A stretch of 24,156 bases of DNA from Caldithrix sp. (GCA_004357015.1 SMXE01000091.1:1-24156); one strand, 5' to 3'; counted from the first letter of the stretch, positions 16,101-22,969 are shown. Numbers and translations are program-made. Notes: generated by a model from the letters alone, not told the origin.

Positions 16101-16449
16101 CTTCAAACTTGTCGTCGCCCACGCAGACGCGCTACCGGGTTTGGTTGACATCGCCGATTTAATCCCCACGACATTCGAGCTGTCGCAGAATTTCCCCAAT
16201 CCATTTAATCCGTCGACATCGATACGCTTTGGACTGCCGCAGGCAGAGCGCGTCACCATTCGGGTTTTCGATTTGCTGGGAAGGGAAGTCACAACGCTGG
16301 TCAATGCCCGGCAGTACGAACCCGGCTACCACGTGGCTATCTGGAACGGACGGGAACGCGGTGGCAGGCCCGTGGCCAGCGGCGTGTACATATATCGAAT
16401 TAAGGCTGGCGAATTTTCCCAAACCCGTAAAATGCTTCTTGTGAAATAA
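13117..16449 (+). CDS. Large secreted beta-propeller protein with T9SS type A sorting domain
   Basis: The 1110-residue product has a signal peptide (MLFFGFFLFYLIFANHSTA, about residues 23-41). ATGs at 13117, 13141 and 13153 are all possible and none has a clear ribosome binding site. Residues of about 55-470 carry repeats of roughly 50 residues centred on AW(T/Q/L/V/E)D with DIYAQR- or DIFAQA-type endings, at about residues 76, 130, 239, 291, 345, 393 and 447. They suggest a seven- or eight-bladed propeller. Next comes an Ig-like region with WEIGSVQTIRWVAS and LSRDGGQQFETL, similar to Kre9/Knh1-type domains. A beta domain with APGWNQVGNPFAF follows (about 770-800). The last 90 residues are a type A sorting domain (LSQNFPNPFNPSTSIRFGL, VFDLLGREVTTLV, SGVYIYRIKAGEF). 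It is a surface protein of unknown ligand, co-transcribed with the degenerate protease 22 bases downstream. Confidence 0.88.
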   Translation: MPSQPTHIMDSKMKNRVDQKTRMLFFGFFLFYLIFANHSTAQWSTDPGQNNAVVVRIGDQSLPAIISDSRRGVIIAWTDGKNGDSDIYAQRIIEAGKSVWAANGSALETAIEDQEAPALVSLGSDGFAAAWQDERRDGSRREIFVQRFNLDSNAQWPIATLAHQINNLSPAIFLNNSGEIITASYFNSGFNDLIGVQFIDSDGQPRFDPQEIVNETAKGLQPNRRPAVVPALGGGVIAAWLDARNDTSVYVSGLLAARTPWANGEFLIGASAKPGTSPVIVSDDSEGAIVAWIKRGAPGDAIVVARLDAAGSLVWGVAPLEVNTVSGTMQNVAMAPDGEGGAYLAWENDLQVYIQRVTNDGEAWPADVMLATGSARQATPVATTNDFGWAIVAWVDARNDNQDIFAQAVDRAGQLLWDASGVAVSTAQNSQKNPVLMGDGLGGAIIAWEDLRNGDDSDIYAQRVNVNGGLGEFRTTALLSPGATDNWEIGSVQTIRWVASPELDSVNIELSRDGGQQFETLFAALPNLNPDGNEVTLDSVTGPASDQCVIRVTASEAPFINTVGEPFIISEAAGPQIQSAAVTQASFGDPLSIMAVSVDVSGVQGVLVNYRMGGASAFQIDEMVAVAADTFRGDIPSAFITERGVEYFVSAIDSLGGTSAKDTIFVTVNFEAGVQTRPVQESIDQGSYRMVSSPNLLRQPLADSIFAASGYSPYDTTSWRLFSFRDSVNVERDSLTAATFTFEPGHAYWHISASNHTVDFGAGVSIRADSSFSVSLAPGWNQVGNPFAFEVGWKDIQAASGFPLASDPVTFQGTYLPAQALAPYQGYFIFNFEEQDRILTFPPREFQQDSVSLAKVAMEAAWQVQIKAACGRARDNINFIGIDSRASLEWDRLDQPEPPPIGDFISVYFPHDNWTKFAAHYTTDFRPGLEDGQSWDLEIRTNVSKEPVLLEFSGIESVPATLEILLVDEKLHVVRNLREDSGFEFTPGKAGAGKRFKLVVAHADALPGLVDIADLIPTTFELSQNFPNPFNPSTSIRFGLPQAERVTIRVFDLLGREVTTLVNARQYEPGYHVAIWNGRERGGRPVASGVYIYRIKAGEFSQTRKMLLVK

Positions 16450-16471
16450 CCCTCACCGCTGGAGTACAAAT

Positions 16472-17314
16472 ATGAGATCGACTAATTTATTTTTCCTCGG
16501 ATTTTTGCTGGCCTGGACCATACCCTCTCTTTTGCTGGCGCAGACAGATATTCCGTTGCTGTCAGAAGCCGTCTATCAAAAAACGTCCGGGGCCACCGTT
16601 AAGATCGTTTCCGATGCCGGCCGAAAAATTGGCAGCGGCGTCATCGTGGGCGTACGCCGGGATGGTGTTGGCTTCATTCTGACGTCGTACAGCATGGTCG
16701 CCGGCCGGGATAAAGTCGCCGTTATTCTCAGGAATTATTCCGACCCGCTGCTGGGCCGCGTGGTAGACAAATGGATCGATTTCGATCTTGACCTGGCTAT
16801 CATCTCGATCACGGAGTTTCCGGCAGAGCAGCCTATGGTGACCATTGTCAAATCGACGGAGGCAATAGTCGGAGAAAGCTACTCAATTATCAGCCACACC
16901 GATATCGGCGACTGGTCCGCCGTTGCCGTTGAGCTAACCAGCGCTGAAAAGACGAATTTGAAACTCAATCTGGATGACGCTACGGGTTGTGAGGGCGCCC
17001 CTCTTGTGAACAAAGATGGCAACCTGCTAGGTCTGCTGGTGACCACCAAGGGTTCGCCAACTGAGGGCGGCACCTTTGGCGAAGCAGTCCCTTCCGGTAT
17101 GCTGCTACCTATCTTGCAAGACTGGTTCCAATCGATCGACCTGCAGCAGAAATGGCAGGAAAAAGGCGGTGGATTCGGATCCTGGATCTGGGCCATCGGC
17201 GGCGGCATCCTGGGTGGTGCTGTGGCCACCATGGTTGCGCTTTCCGGCGGGGACAGCGATGGCCCCTCTGGCTTGCCCCGACCTCCCGATCCCCCGGCGG
17301 GCGGAGAACAGTAG
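16472..17314 (+). CDS. Membrane-anchored trypsin-like protein lacking the catalytic triad
   Basis: The 280-residue product has a signal peptide (MRSTNLFFLGFLLAWTIPSLLLAQ) and a DegP/trypsin-like fold: GSGVIVG (54-60), then ILTSYSMVAG where the family has TNxHVV, DLDLAII (105-111) and GCEGAPLVN where the family has GNSGGPLVN. The catalytic histidine position is S74 and the catalytic serine position is E174, while D107 is kept, so it should not be a protease. A glycine-rich transmembrane segment spans about 236-258, and a Gly/Pro-rich tail follows. It could be a binding or scaffold domain for the T9SS protein encoded 22 bases upstream. GGAG precedes the ATG, and a strong terminator follows the stop. 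Confidence 0.82.
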   Translation: MRSTNLFFLGFLLAWTIPSLLLAQTDIPLLSEAVYQKTSGATVKIVSDAGRKIGSGVIVGVRRDGVGFILTSYSMVAGRDKVAVILRNYSDPLLGRVVDKWIDFDLDLAIISITEFPAEQPMVTIVKSTEAIVGESYSIISHTDIGDWSAVAVELTSAEKTNLKLNLDDATGCEGAPLVNKDGNLLGLLVTTKGSPTEGGTFGEAVPSGMLLPILQDWFQSIDLQQKWQEKGGGFGSWIWAIGGGILGGAVATMVALSGGDSDGPSGLPRPPDPPAGGEQ

Positions 17315-17326
17315 ATACGACTTGAG

Positions 17327-17362
17327 AAAAAGGTCGCAGCCAATCGTCTGCGACCTTTTTTT
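17327..17362 (+). terminator. Strong rho-independent terminator
   Basis: A 13-pair perfect stem (17327-17339 AAAAAGGTCGCAG with 17348-17360) closes an 8-base loop and merges into a run of seven T (17356-17362). It lies 13 bases after the pseudo-protease stop. Confidence 0.92.
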
Positions 17363-17385
17363 GTGGTGCGGTTAAAAATTCTTTC

Positions 17386-17414
17386 TTGACATCCGGGCGG
17401 GCGGCTTGTATATT
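17386..17414 (+). promoter_or_regulatory. Consensus sigma-70-type promoter for the alpha/beta hydrolase
   Basis: TTGACA (17386-17391) and TATATT (17409-17414) are spaced by 17 bases, just after the terminator of the previous unit. The predicted start near 17421 gives a leader of about 147 bases before ATG 17568. This leader contains a small GGCC-GGAT-GGCC hairpin at about 17499-17510. No known riboswitch was recognised in it. Confidence 0.75.
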
Positions 17415-17567
17415 AAAAAAGCAGCCAGTCCTCGGCCCACCTGAACGATTTATGGCCACGCTTGTACCCGGATAGAGCTCACGGAAACTCCTGCCAAGGG
17501 CCGGATGGCCGAAAGAATAATGACATTACACCCGCAAACTCAGGTTCATTCAACCAGAGGCGTGATC

Positions 17568-18446
17568 ATGCGCGCTGGACCAAACTTACTTTTGTTATCT
17601 TTTCTGGTCGCCGCAAATCTCACGTGCAGCCAAAACTCAGAAGAGTACACGGAAAAGACGCCCAATGATAAAGCCGTGGTTTGGATCGACGGTCCGTCAG
17701 GGAAGTTATGTACTTATTCTGCCGGCGCTGGCGGACTGCCGGTGGTCTTCGTGCACTCCCTGGCGGGCGACTGGCAGCAGTGGCTGGCGCAGATACATCA
17801 TGTGAGCGAAAGCCGGCAGGCCATCGCATTTGACATGCGGGGCCACGGCAAATCGGTGTGCAATCCGGGGTTGGATTACTCTGTGGGGGCGCAGGCATCA
17901 GACCTGGCCGCAGTGGTGGACTACTACGGACTAGAAAAACTTGTCCTGGTGGGCAACAGTTTTGGCGGCAGCGTTTGTGCGGCCTATGCCAGCGAGAACC
18001 CCGGCAAAGTGGCGGCTATTTTGTTTGTAAATCCTGTCGGAGACCAGAGAAAAGCGCCGCAAGAGCAGGTGCAGCAATTTATGCAGATGGTAACGTCAGA
18101 CCGGTACGAGGATGTCATGCACGACTACTGGAGCCAGATTCTGCGTAACTCGGAGGAGGATGTCAAGACGCGTGTGATTTCGTCGATGGAGGCGACGCAG
18201 CGGGAGGCCGTTGTCGGGGCTTTTGAAAGCATGCGGCAGTTTGATATCGTGTCCGCGCTGGCGGGCTTTGACGGGCCCATGACGAGTGTCATAACGGATT
18301 TGAATGATACGCCTCACAGCCTGCACAACGTTCTGACCAATCTGCCGTTCAGACGCGTGCCCGGCACCAGCCACTGGCTGCACATGGACCAGCCGGATGC
18401 GTTCAATGAAATGTTAGACGCATTTCTGGAGAAGTATGAACTGTAG
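17568..18446 (+). CDS. Exported alpha/beta-fold hydrolase
   Basis: ATG 17568 (292 residues) is preferred: it has AGAGG at good spacing and starts a signal peptide (MRAGPNLLLLSFLVAANLTC). The cysteine near its end could be lipidated, though the lipobox is poor. The frame also has an ATG at 17505 with a weak AAGGG, which would add 21 residues. The fold shows the oxyanion strand VVFVHSLAGDWQQW, the turn FDMRGHGKS, the nucleophile elbow GNSFGGS (S131), an acidic residue in SVITDLND (D244) and the catalytic histidine in GTSHWLHMDQP (H269). These are features of esterases, lactonases and related hydrolases. The substrate cannot be told. It stands alone and converges on the M20 gene. Confidence 0.88.
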   Translation: MRAGPNLLLLSFLVAANLTCSQNSEEYTEKTPNDKAVVWIDGPSGKLCTYSAGAGGLPVVFVHSLAGDWQQWLAQIHHVSESRQAIAFDMRGHGKSVCNPGLDYSVGAQASDLAAVVDYYGLEKLVLVGNSFGGSVCAAYASENPGKVAAILFVNPVGDQRKAPQEQVQQFMQMVTSDRYEDVMHDYWSQILRNSEEDVKTRVISSMEATQREAVVGAFESMRQFDIVSALAGFDGPMTSVITDLNDTPHSLHNVLTNLPFRRVPGTSHWLHMDQPDAFNEMLDAFLEKYEL

Positions 18447-18485
18447 GCAAATCCCCCAACGAGTAGCCCATGCGCCCCATCGCCG

Positions 18486-19670
18486 TTATGGATTCTGTTT
18501 CGCCAACGTCTCGGAGGCAACTCTGGCTGTCTCAGCCAGAACCGCGGCGCCCACAAAAATGCATTCCTCGGCAACACAAAATTGCGGCGAATGCGCCGGA
18601 ATGACCTCGCCGCCCGGTTCACGCACACCGATTCTGAGAAAGCAGCCTGGCATTTTTTCCAAGTAGCAGGCGAAATCCTCACCCGCCATATTTAACATGC
18701 CCAACGGTACAATTGCTTCCTCGCCAAGCATGTTTGCGACCGCATCTCGTGCCCATGAAACCGGCTGCGGCGGATTGACGATGGGCGGCGTGCCGGAATG
18801 AATGGTTACCTTTGCCTTGACCTTGTGCGCACTTGCCGTGTGTTTCACGATTCGTTTCACCTCTTCCTGTAGCAGCCGACGCGTGCCGGTGTCTACGGCG
18901 CGAATGGTGCCTTTCAATTCAACCGTTTCCGGGATGATGTTGGGCGCGCTGCCACCGTGAATGCTGCCGACCGTAACCACGCCTGCGTCTGCCGGATTGA
19001 GCCGCCTGGCAACAATTGTTTGCAGCGCAGAAATAATGCCCGCTGCGCACACAATCGGGTCGGCGGACTCGTGCGGCCGTGCGCCGTGCGCCCCCTGCCC
19101 GAGCAGCGCGATCTCAAACGTGTCGGACGAAGCTGCCAGCGGACCCTCTTGCGCGACGACCTCGCCAACGAGATAACGGCTGTCTACATGCGCCCCAAAA
19201 ATGGCGGCGACGCTATCCAGAACGCCTGTTTTCAGAATCGCCCGGGCGCCTTTGCCGATTTCCTCGGCGGGCTGCAAGATGATCAGCACATCTCCGGCGG
19301 CTGGCCTTTCTGCAAGCAAACAGGCGGCTCCCACGGTCCACGTGGCGTGCGCGTCGTGGCCACAGGCATGCATGACACCCGGATTTTTGGAGGTGAACTC
19401 AAGGCCCGTGGCCTCCAGAATCGGCAGAGCATCGATATCCCCTCGCAGCGCCACCACCGGCGCACCAGGGTCCTTCCCCCGGATGCGCGCGACCACTCCG
19501 GTACCGGCAACCCTCCGGATTTCTACCGGCTTGAGTCGTTGCAATTCATCATAGAGCTTTTGCGCGGTGCGGTTTTCCTGCAAAGAAAGCTCAGGGTGCC
19601 GGTGCAGGTCGCGCCGCAGAGCAATGAGACGTGACCGCAATTCGTTGTTCAAAAGTGAAGTAAAGATCAT
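18486..19670 (-). CDS. M20D-family amidohydrolase (probable N-succinyl/N-acyl-L-amino acid hydrolase)
   Basis: The 394-residue length is typical of M20D amidohydrolases (hippurate, IAA-amino acid, N-acyl-L-amino acid hydrolases). Metal-site residues are visible: C103 and H105 in HACGHDAH, E136/E137 in LQPAEE, H161 in GAHVDS and H360 in AHSPQF. The lid/dimerisation domain lies at about 180-295, and DLHRHPELS sits at the N-terminus. There is no signal peptide, so it is cytoplasmic. It is the last gene of a minus-strand set with a GNAT acetyltransferase-like enzyme and an NSAR-type enolase. This fits the known pathway in which a desuccinylase releases the L-amino acid from N-succinyl-L-amino acid. 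General peptidase or amidase activity remains possible. Confidence 0.9.
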   Translation of the reverse strand: MIFTSLLNNELRSRLIALRRDLHRHPELSLQENRTAQKLYDELQRLKPVEIRRVAGTGVVARIRGKDPGAPVVALRGDIDALPILEATGLEFTSKNPGVMHACGHDAHATWTVGAACLLAERPAAGDVLIILQPAEEIGKGARAILKTGVLDSVAAIFGAHVDSRYLVGEVVAQEGPLAASSDTFEIALLGQGAHGARPHESADPIVCAAGIISALQTIVARRLNPADAGVVTVGSIHGGSAPNIIPETVELKGTIRAVDTGTRRLLQEEVKRIVKHTASAHKVKAKVTIHSGTPPIVNPPQPVSWARDAVANMLGEEAIVPLGMLNMAGEDFACYLEKMPGCFLRIGVREPGGEVIPAHSPQFCVAEECIFVGAAVLAETARVASETLAKQNP

Positions 19671-19815
19671 TGTATTGGCTTTCCCAAGTCATCGACAATC
19701 TGGCCAAAATGACGTTCCCGGTTTTGGGCAACGATCGTCACGAAATAATACGCTGCGTAAGGGTATCCTCGGAGGCGGTTTGATTCGACACGGTATTTTT
19801 TTTACTGAGGGTACA

Positions 19816-20943
19816 TCAAGGCGCTTTCATGCTTTCTTTGCGTACGGTCAGGTTCTCCACACGATCCACATCCACCGAGACGCCCATGCCGATCTTGTCG
19901 CGCGGGACCGCAACCATGCCTTCTTTGTTCATGGTCCACTCCGGTGTCACAATGTCCTGCGCCCAGTAGCGCGCGCTGGGGGAGAGGTCCGCAGGCAACA
20001 CAAAGTTGGACAGCGATGCCAGCGCCACGTTGTAAGCCCGGCCAATGCCGCTTTCCAGCATGCCGCCGCACCAGACGGGGATTTCTTGCAGCGCGCAGTA
20101 ATCGTGAATGGCAATGGCCTCGGTGAAGCCGCCCACGCGGCCCGGCTTGATGTTGACGATCCGGCCGCTGCCGAGAGCAACCATTTCCCTCGCTTTGGCC
20201 TCGCTGGTGATGGATTCATCCAGGCAGATGGGTGTTTTGAGCTTCGGCTGCAGACTGGCGTGCAGGTAGATGTCGTCCCACGCCAGGGGCTGCTCGATCA
20301 TCATCAGCTTGAACTGGTCCAGCTCCTTCAACGTTGCGATGTCATTGAGAGTGTAGGCACTGTTGGCGTCCACCATCAGTGGCGCATCCGGGTCGACGGC
20401 TTCCCGCACTGCCGCCACGTATTCGACATCTTTGCCGGGCTTGATTTTTATCTTAACCTTCTGGTAGCCGAGGTGCAGCGCCGCACGCACTTTTTCGATC
20501 AATTTTTCGGGAGTGTCCTGGATGCCGAGGGAAATGCCGGTGGCAATGGCGCTGCGCTTGCCGCCCAGCAGTTGCGCCAGTGACACACCCTTGTTTTGCG
20601 CCGCCAGCTCCCAAGTCGCCATTTCAAGTGCGGCCTTTGCCATGTTGTTGCCGCGCAAGTCGCGGTTGAGCGCCGCATGCACGTCTTGCGGTCTCTCGAA
20701 AGTTTGCCCCAGCACCCGCGGCGCTACCCATTCCCGAATGGCGAGCCAGGCCGTATCGATTCCTTCAGGAGAATAATTGGGCCGGGCCCCTGCAACGCAC
20801 TCGGACCAGGTTTCGAGGCCGTCGGTGTTTTCGACCTGCAAGAGTAAAATCCGCCGCGTAGTTTCCGTACCGGATGAAATCTGAAATGCCTCTACCAACG
20901 GCAGATGAATTTCTCTAAGCGTTATTCGTTGGATATGAATCAT
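19816..20943 (-). CDS. menC: N-succinylamino acid racemase / o-succinylbenzoate synthase (enolase superfamily)
   Basis: This is a 375-residue member of the MLE subgroup. The start is ATG 20943; the frame to 21021 adds only 26 non-conserved residues. The barrel residues are all visible: the KxK pair K164/K166 in QKVKIKIKPG, metal ligands D192 (LMVDAN), E217 (MIEQPL) and D242 (CLDESI), and the opposite lysine K266 (NIKPGRVGG). The MLESGIGRAYN motif matches the class 2 MenC/NSAR group, whose members can do menaquinone synthesis, racemisation of N-succinylamino acids, or both. Flanking GNAT and M20 genes and the absence of other men genes favour the racemase role. It is separated by 90 bases from the GNAT gene and 145 from the M20 gene. 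The symbol denotes the family, not a proven role. Confidence 0.9.
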   Translation of the reverse strand: MIHIQRITLREIHLPLVEAFQISSGTETTRRILLLQVENTDGLETWSECVAGARPNYSPEGIDTAWLAIREWVAPRVLGQTFERPQDVHAALNRDLRGNNMAKAALEMATWELAAQNKGVSLAQLLGGKRSAIATGISLGIQDTPEKLIEKVRAALHLGYQKVKIKIKPGKDVEYVAAVREAVDPDAPLMVDANSAYTLNDIATLKELDQFKLMMIEQPLAWDDIYLHASLQPKLKTPICLDESITSEAKAREMVALGSGRIVNIKPGRVGGFTEAIAIHDYCALQEIPVWCGGMLESGIGRAYNVALASLSNFVLPADLSPSARYWAQDIVTPEWTMNKEGMVAVPRDKIGMGVSVDVDRVENLTVRKESMKAP

Positions 20944-21033
20944 ACTGCCCTGGTTAGTAAAAAACTGTAAAGGATTAAATCGATCACGAACATTTCGAAC
21001 TTTTTGGGACAGGATGCACAATGCATTAAGATA

Positions 21034-21864
21034 TTATCTGGTCAGCGCATAAAAGCACCGCCCACCGTGCCGGCAAAAACGGGTCACTTCATAGCCCTGC
21101 TCCTGGTACCACAAAAATACCCGCCGGGTGTTCTCCCGCCATGCGACTGCCCGCTCCGGCGAATTCACCAGCATCGATTCGATATCCGGCGGTACTTCCA
21201 CCCGCAGCTCCGGCAGCTCCGGCAGCTCACCTGCAATGGGAACGGGTTGCCCGTCAGTTCCCATTTCTGTATTCACAATCCGGAGATTTGTAAAATCATT
21301 GGGGTCAATTTTGGTTTGCCGGGCAATGGCCTGCGTAACACGCTTTTCAGCGATGGGCCAGTCCACCAGAAACCGGTCCGTGCCGATGCCGCGATGCAGT
21401 TCGCTGCCGGTGTCGCTGGCGTACATATTTACGACGTATTTGTCGATGGTTGCGCCCAGCCGGTTGAGGTTCATGTGCGCATTGCGGGCCACCAGCGGGT
21501 CGTAGGTCCAGTAGATGTGCTCGATGCCGAGCTTGAGCACGAATTCGCGCTGGTAGAGTTTGAGCTGAATGCCAAGTCCCTGGCCACGGACCTCTTTCCT
21601 GACCGCGAGCTTTTGTGACCAGTGCACGACGCGGCCGTCCACCAGGCCGACGATGCTGAAGATAAAACCGAGCAGCCTGCCTTGTTCATCAAACGCACCG
21701 GCGATCACGCCACCGATTTTTCGGGCAACAGTCATCAGTGTCGGCGGGGTTACTTCTGTGAAGTTACGGCCCCAGGTTTCCCTTTGCAGCTCGACGCAGG
21801 CTGCATGGTCTTCGGGGGAAACGAGTTCGCGAAATGTGATGTTCATCGGCATTTTAGATTGCAA
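21034..21864 (-). CDS. GNAT-family acyltransferase (COG3375 type), probable D-amino acid N-succinyltransferase
   Basis: The 276-residue product has a GNAT core: VVHWSQKLAVRKEVRGQGLGIQL carries the acyl-CoA-binding R/Q-x-x-G-x-G/A signature, preceded by a strand GFIFSIVGL. A long C-terminal extension follows, with YWTYDPLVARNAHMNLNRLGA, the block typical of the COG3375 group. Members next to NSAR in Geobacillus succinylate D-amino acids from succinyl-CoA, and the same role is inferred here. TTG 21864 has AGGA just 4 bases upstream; ATG 21852 and ATG 21846 are alternatives. It is the first gene of the minus-strand set and has a consensus promoter 63 bases upstream. Confidence 0.85.
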   Translation of the reverse strand: MQSKMPMNITFRELVSPEDHAACVELQRETWGRNFTEVTPPTLMTVARKIGGVIAGAFDEQGRLLGFIFSIVGLVDGRVVHWSQKLAVRKEVRGQGLGIQLKLYQREFVLKLGIEHIYWTYDPLVARNAHMNLNRLGATIDKYVVNMYASDTGSELHRGIGTDRFLVDWPIAEKRVTQAIARQTKIDPNDFTNLRIVNTEMGTDGQPVPIAGELPELPELRVEVPPDIESMLVNSPERAVAWRENTRRVFLWYQEQGYEVTRFCRHGGRCFYALTR

Positions 21865-21933
21865 AAAGTCCTGACATATACTCAGCGCCCGGGCTGATTT
21901 TTGCGCTGCCGGGCCGGGCAGAGCAACTGATGT

Positions 21934-21962
21934 ATAATATTAAAATCGTGAGTCTTTGTCAA
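21934..21962 (-). promoter_or_regulatory. Consensus sigma-70-type promoter for the GNAT-racemase-M20 set
   Basis: On the minus strand, TTGACA (complement of 21957-21962) and TATTAT (complement of 21934-21939) are spaced by 17 bases. The predicted start is near 21927, about 63 bases before the GNAT start. Confidence 0.75.
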
Positions 21963-22040
21963 CAGGTGCTGCTGCGCTGAGGGCGGGAATAGCCTGGCCA
22001 CACGACACTTTCGGACTGGTTGATGAAATGGTATCCGACA

Positions 22041-22084
22041 AGCGTAGAGCAAAGAGCAAATTTGTAGACTGTGCGCTCTACGCT
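22041..22084. repeat. 10-bp perfect inverted repeat between the GNAT and toxin-antitoxin units
   Basis: AGCGTAGAGC at 22041-22050 and GCTCTACGCT at 22075-22084 are perfect inverted copies around a 24-base spacer, which also contains part of a tandem AGAGCAA repeat. It lies 33 bases before the -35 box of the toxin-antitoxin promoter and has no T run. It may be an operator, a hairpin or an insertion boundary. Confidence 0.5.
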
Positions 22085-22116
22085 ACCTCTCTTCCATAGA
22101 AATCTCCACTTTGTTC

Positions 22117-22156
22117 TTGACTGCTGACGCACAAAACTGTATATTAATTTTATACA
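22117..22156 (+). promoter_or_regulatory. Toxin-antitoxin promoter with overlapping palindromic operator
   Basis: TTGACT (22117-22122) and TATATT (22140-22145) are 17 bases apart. An inverted repeat, TGTATA at 22138-22143 and TATACA at 22151-22156 around 7 bases, covers the -10 box and the expected start site near 22152. This is where an autoregulating antitoxin of the Phd/YefM type would bind. Confidence 0.7.
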
Positions 22157-22172
22157 TAAATTGGAGGCATCC

Positions 22173-22415
22173 ATGAAGGCCAGCGTAGTTGATCTAAGAT
22201 ACAAAATGAATGATATTCTTAAGGCGCTCGAAAGAAATGAGGAGGTAACTGTGCTTTATCACGGCAAGGTCAAGGGAATTATTGTTCCTGCCAAAAAGGA
22301 ACATCACGGCAAGATGACTGAACATCCCTTTTTTGGCATGTTGTCTGCAGACACACAAAAATCCGTTCTGAGTACCCTCGACGATTTAAGAAAGAGCCGA
22401 TATGATGATATTTGA
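22173..22415 (+). CDS. Phd/YefM-type antitoxin
   Basis: The 80-residue product begins MKASVVDLRYKMNDILKALERNEEVTVLYHGK, the DNA-binding and dimerisation half of Phd/YefM antitoxins. A flexible C-terminal half (from about residue 45) would wrap the toxin. ATG 22173 has GGAGG 5 bases upstream; the in-frame TTG at 22161 only includes that site. It overlaps the toxin gene by 14 bases, the usual sign of coupled translation. It should neutralise the toxin and repress its own promoter through the palindrome at 22138-22156. The pair is visibly richer in A+T than its neighbours, suggesting acquisition by transfer. Confidence 0.88.
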   Translation: MKASVVDLRYKMNDILKALERNEEVTVLYHGKVKGIIVPAKKEHHGKMTEHPFFGMLSADTQKSVLSTLDDLRKSRYDDI

Positions 22416-22782
22416 TACGGATATTTTCATCTGGGTACAAAGAGGCAATGAGAAGGCAGTTAGGTTGATGGAGAAATCCAGGAACAGGCACCTTTCGATC
22501 CAAACGTACATGGAACTCTTGCAATGCGCCATGAATAAAACTCAGCACAAAGATGTAAGAGATTTCATTATGTCTTATGGATTTACTGTTCTGCCCTTGA
22601 CTGAGAACATTGGTCACAGAGCAGCGATTTACATTGAGGAGTACACGATTTCTTCAGGTTTAAGATCGGGGGACGCCGTAATAGCGGCAACCGCAGCAGA
22701 AAACAATATGACACTTGTTTCAAGTAACGCCAAACATTTCAAAGCAATAAAGGATTTGAAGTTCAAGCTCTTCAAGCCTTAA
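22402..22782 (+). CDS. vapC: VapC-family PIN-domain ribonuclease toxin
   Basis: The 126-residue product is a complete PIN domain. It begins MMIFDTDIFIW with catalytic D5, has E38 in TYMELLQCA, D91 in LRSGDAVIAATA, and ends with the LVSSNAKHFKAIK strand (N109 in place of a fourth acid, as in many VapC). Such toxins cut tRNA or rRNA in a magnesium-dependent way when the antitoxin is degraded. Starts at 22402 and 22405 are both possible; the second gives the commoner MIFDTD beginning. No inactivating change is seen, so the toxin is probably functional. No terminator was found directly after it, and bases 22783-22969 hold nothing recognisable. Confidence 0.92.
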   Translation: MMIFDTDIFIWVQRGNEKAVRLMEKSRNRHLSIQTYMELLQCAMNKTQHKDVRDFIMSYGFTVLPLTENIGHRAAIYIEEYTISSGLRSGDAVIAATAAENNMTLVSSNAKHFKAIKDLKFKLFKP

Positions 22783-22969
22783 AAAAACATACGCATCCTG
22801 AGGTTCTTCACCAATAGCCCGGAATAGCAACCAAAGACTGCTTCGGATTCTCGTTCATTTTGCTCTCAGCGTCTTTGCGCTTCAGTCTTCAATCACTTGA
22901 ACAGAGGAGGAGGGCTAAAAGGGAAGAAAAGGACGTCAAATATTCTCCGGCGCGTCAACATCCTCACAG

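Noticed and set aside
19567..20583. Long open frame on the plus strand (338 codons)
   Set aside because: It runs antisense across the M20 and racemase genes, whose active-site motifs are intact; its translation is rich in His, Arg and Cys with no recognisable domain. It is a shadow frame.
22783..22969. Possible gene or RNA between the toxin and the DUF1579 terminator
   Set aside because: The overlapping plus-strand frame (22860-23345) crosses the terminator and runs antisense into DUF1579; only a 7-bp inverted repeat (AAGACTG/CAGTCTT) was seen, too short to support a feature.
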